DNA from: a virus
Reading direction: 5' to 3' (one strand)
Length of the DNA: 46,806 nt
Virus record (IMG/VR): IMGVR_UViG_3300022690_002056
Coordinates: 1 to 46,806 of that record
Part shown: in pieces, positions 44,919 to 46,806 of the stretch
How positions within the stretch are numbered: the stretch's first letter is position 1
Layout of the letters: each line of letters starts with the position of its first letter
Position numbers and translations under genes: made by a program
The notes under the pieces: model-generated
Seen by the model: only the letters and a program-made list of their open reading frames with translations
Told to the model about the DNA's origin: nothing
Database searches by the model: none

Positions 44919-45440
44919 ATGGTACAAGCAGTAGCAGATACATTTACACAACAATTCATTGAAGGGCAGATCAGTCGGACTTCGCCTATTGTTGACGCGA
45001 CTTTATCCAATGAGGATTCAAGTATATCTAAAATAACATTTGTCCAGATTAAAGGTACTGATCCTAGAAGACAAGGTAAAAAACCTGTAGCGGATTTTCT
45101 CTTTGATGCTTTCAGCGGGATTATCATTCATGCTCAGGGGATTAAAGAAAAGGAACTGTCCACCGGATTGATTGAGATAGAACAAGGCAGAGCTTTTACG
45201 GTACTGCGTGAAGGATATATGGTGGTCAGAACCACCCAGTCGGTTGCTTATGATGGACAGGTCTTTTTTGTCCATACAGCTGGCGGGTCTTCCCCTCAGT
45301 TCACTTTCCGTGGGGATGCGGATACTAATAAAGCCAGTAGAATTCCGGCTGTTTTTAAACAGGCCGGCGGCCCTACTGATCTAGTTGAAATTTATGTTAA
45401 TTTCGCTATGAAGATAGTATCAGGAGATATAGGAATCTAA
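44919..45440 (+). CDS. Capsid decoration / minor head protein
   Basis: A 173-residue, strand-rich protein between protease and major capsid genes (MVQAVADTFTQQFIEGQISRTSPIVDATL...). The position and the pattern 'G.i.....................A.s.G.li...qg.....' fit small head proteins such as those that cement DUF2184-type capsids. Identification is by place only. Confidence 0.6.
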   Translation: MVQAVADTFTQQFIEGQISRTSPIVDATLSNEDSSISKITFVQIKGTDPRRQGKKPVADFLFDAFSGIIIHAQGIKEKELSTGLIEIEQGRAFTVLREGYMVVRTTQSVAYDGQVFFVHTAGGSSPQFTFRGDADTNKASRIPAVFKQAGGPTDLVEIYVNFAMKIVSGDIGI

Positions 45441-45474
45441 AAACAGGAATCAGTTAATCAGGAGTTTATATAAC

Positions 45475-46671
45475 ATGTTAAACGTATTAGATTATACTAT
45501 CGGAGCGATTAAAGCCGATAGTAATTTTTATGCTCAGTTTGCGGCTACAAAGAGCGAACCTGAAATAAAATGGGGGATGCAGCGTCTCAGAGAGGAATTC
45601 AGACGGATTCACTACAATAAACTGACAGTGCATAACCCGAAATTGTACAGCGGCCTTTATCAGAGAGCTGATTCTATCGATGCTGTCAATAAAAACGAGA
45701 GGTTCATTGAGGCAGGAGTAGAGAAGCGCCGCCAGGAATACAGGGCGGATGCTGATGACGGTATATTCTTTGCCAGGCAGTTGGAGGAGATTGATCCCCG
45801 ACGTTTTGAAATCAAGTACAAACCATTGGGAAGATGGCGTGAAGTACTGCCTTTGAAAGCCACACCTCCGGGATTGGATCGGATCACCTACAGAATCGAG
45901 GATGTGACAGGTTCGGTTGAACCCGTAACTGTAGGGCGTTCCACTACTGTTCCTTATGTCGGAATCAGTACCGAGGAATTCTCCAATAAAGTGGTGATTA
46001 AAACCGTAGGATATAAATATACGGTGACAGAGCTGCATAGAGCTGCTTTTGCAGGTATTCCGCTTCAGGATCGTTATCAGAAATCAGTATTACGGGCTTA
46101 TGAAAAGAACCTGGATACAACCATGTTTACCGGGGATTCTCTGGAAGGTCTGGACGGGCTGTTCAATAATCCTAATGTCAGTAATTTTGTCTCTTCAACT
46201 CCCGCCGCAGGTGGGGATAAAGCCTGGGACGGTGGTAAAAAAACCAATGATGAGATTCTGGCTGATGTCAGAGGCATGGTGACACAAGTTGCTACTCAGT
46301 CTGAGGAAAACTATAACAGCAATAACACCAGATTTGTTCTGATGCTGCCCAGAAAACCTTTCGATAAACTGAAAGACAGACAGGCAACCGGAACAGATAC
46401 CACTATTATGAATTTTATTCTTAATAATGATTATGGTATTGCTGAGATCAAGATCCTTCCGGAATTAAGTTTAATAGGTTCAACTTCAACGGATTTAGCG
46501 GTTTTAATGCCGATGATGGATCCGGAAGTGGCTGAGGCTCAGGTTTCAGATGCTATTCTCTGGTCTCCTGTCCAGTTTCAGGATTTGGATATCAAATTTC
46601 CTTCCATACAGTATCATGGTGGGGTTATAATCCGTTATCCTATAGCAATGACTCAATTATTCGATGTTTAA
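45475..46671 (+). CDS. Major capsid protein (DUF2184-like)
   Basis: A 398-residue protein in the right place and of the right length for an HK97-fold capsid subunit of the DUF2184 type. Landmarks: RRFEIKYKPLGRWREVLPL, EPVTVGRSTTVPYVGISTEEFSNKVVIKTVGYKYTVTELHRAAFAG, then YEKNLDTTMFTGD then LEGLDGLFNNPNV, and the PRKPFDKL / LIGSTSTDLAVLMPMM part of the axial domain. Several hundred copies would form the shell. A GGAG site lies before ATG 45475. Confidence 0.9.
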   Translation: MLNVLDYTIGAIKADSNFYAQFAATKSEPEIKWGMQRLREEFRRIHYNKLTVHNPKLYSGLYQRADSIDAVNKNERFIEAGVEKRRQEYRADADDGIFFARQLEEIDPRRFEIKYKPLGRWREVLPLKATPPGLDRITYRIEDVTGSVEPVTVGRSTTVPYVGISTEEFSNKVVIKTVGYKYTVTELHRAAFAGIPLQDRYQKSVLRAYEKNLDTTMFTGDSLEGLDGLFNNPNVSNFVSSTPAAGGDKAWDGGKKTNDEILADVRGMVTQVATQSEENYNSNNTRFVLMLPRKPFDKLKDRQATGTDTTIMNFILNNDYGIAEIKILPELSLIGSTSTDLAVLMPMMDPEVAEAQVSDAILWSPVQFQDLDIKFPSIQYHGGVIIRYPIAMTQLFDV

Positions 46672-46673
46672 AT

Positions 46674-46806
46674 ATGGCTAAATATTACAGAGTCGTTTCA
46701 AATATGAAACAAGGTGTCGGATGTGATTATGTTATTAAAACAAAAGGGTCTAATAATACTGTAATTCATAAATCAATTATTATTTATATTCCAGGTAGCG
46801 GTATAG
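46674..46806 (+). CDS. Unknown gene, 5' part only (cut by window end)
   Basis: The frame opens 2 nt after the capsid stop and is open to the last base: MAKYYRVVSNMKQGVGCDYV... and a hydrophobic run IIIYIPGSG. It is probably the first gene of the head-tail connector group, or a small accessory gene. Only 44 residues are visible and they do not match a family I know. Confidence 0.5.
   Translation, partial: MAKYYRVVSNMKQGVGCDYVIKTKGSNNTVIHKSIIIYIPGSGI

Noticed and set aside
1-46806. tRNA or rRNA genes
   Set aside because: No cloverleaf-like segment with TTC-type T-loop and no rRNA-like sequence was noticed on either strand; a tRNA scan could not be run.

Overview
The window reads as most of the genome of a temperate, contractile-tailed (myovirus-like) phage that probably persists as a plasmid, i.e. 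a phage-plasmid. The basis is a full set of contractile tail, baseplate, terminase, portal and capsid genes together with a Rep_3-type plasmid initiator gene and a textbook five-copy iteron array upstream of it, and no integrase or recombinase that I can recognise. G+C is low to moderate by eye. Lipoproteins with Gram-negative style lipoboxes and an outer-membrane beta-barrel protein point to a Gram-negative (diderm) host; I cannot name the host genus.

Layout. 1-8.4 kb (+): tail sheath (cut by the window start), tail tube, tail assembly chaperone with a probable -1 frameshift, tape measure and a baseplate series ending in gp25-like, J-like and DUF2612-like proteins. 8.4-12.9 kb (-): early genes with a VRR-NUC nuclease and an exonuclease/annealing-protein recombination pair, headed by a small ribbon-helix-helix (RHH) protein. 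12.9-13.1 kb: divergent control region with two GATATATATC dyads. 13.1-18.4 kb: a replisome-organiser-like gene (+) and then minus-strand early genes (SSB, P-loop kinase-like, YopX-like, many small proteins) headed by a second, paralogous RHH protein. 18.6-20 kb (+): large lipoprotein. 20-21.9 kb (-): tail fibre and its assembly chaperone. 22-25.8 kb (-): plasmid-type replication operon running from Rep through small phage proteins to a DciA/DUF721-like helicase-loader homologue. 25.8-26.3 kb: replication origin with iterons, helically spaced TTAAAA tracts and several dyads. 26.4-27.5 kb (+): outer-membrane protein and two small genes. 27.6-29.2 kb (-): MucR-like zinc-finger protein and small genes. 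29.3-38.3 kb (+): ParB-domain/DNA methyltransferase fusion, small and large terminase, DEDDh exonuclease, DUF1073-type portal, head-fibre-like and LamG-like proteins. 38.3-40.7 kb: small membrane and accessory genes, mostly minus. 40.8-46.8 kb (+): MuF-like protein, a three-gene membrane/lectin-like cassette, prohead protease/scaffold, decoration protein, major capsid protein and a cut gene.

The virion genes run off the right end with the capsid gene and resume at the left end with the sheath gene. This suggests a circular or circularly permuted molecule, with the head-tail connector genes and possibly the lysis genes in the missing arc. In the likely working model, Rep binds the iterons and DciA brings the host DnaB helicase during plasmid maintenance, while SSB, the exonuclease/annealing pair and VRR-NUC serve lytic replication. 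Two RHH repressors and a family of dispersed TGTGTATAA/TTATACACA dyads look like the control network of the early region. I recognise no endolysin. Family names are from reading the translations by eye; no database search was possible.
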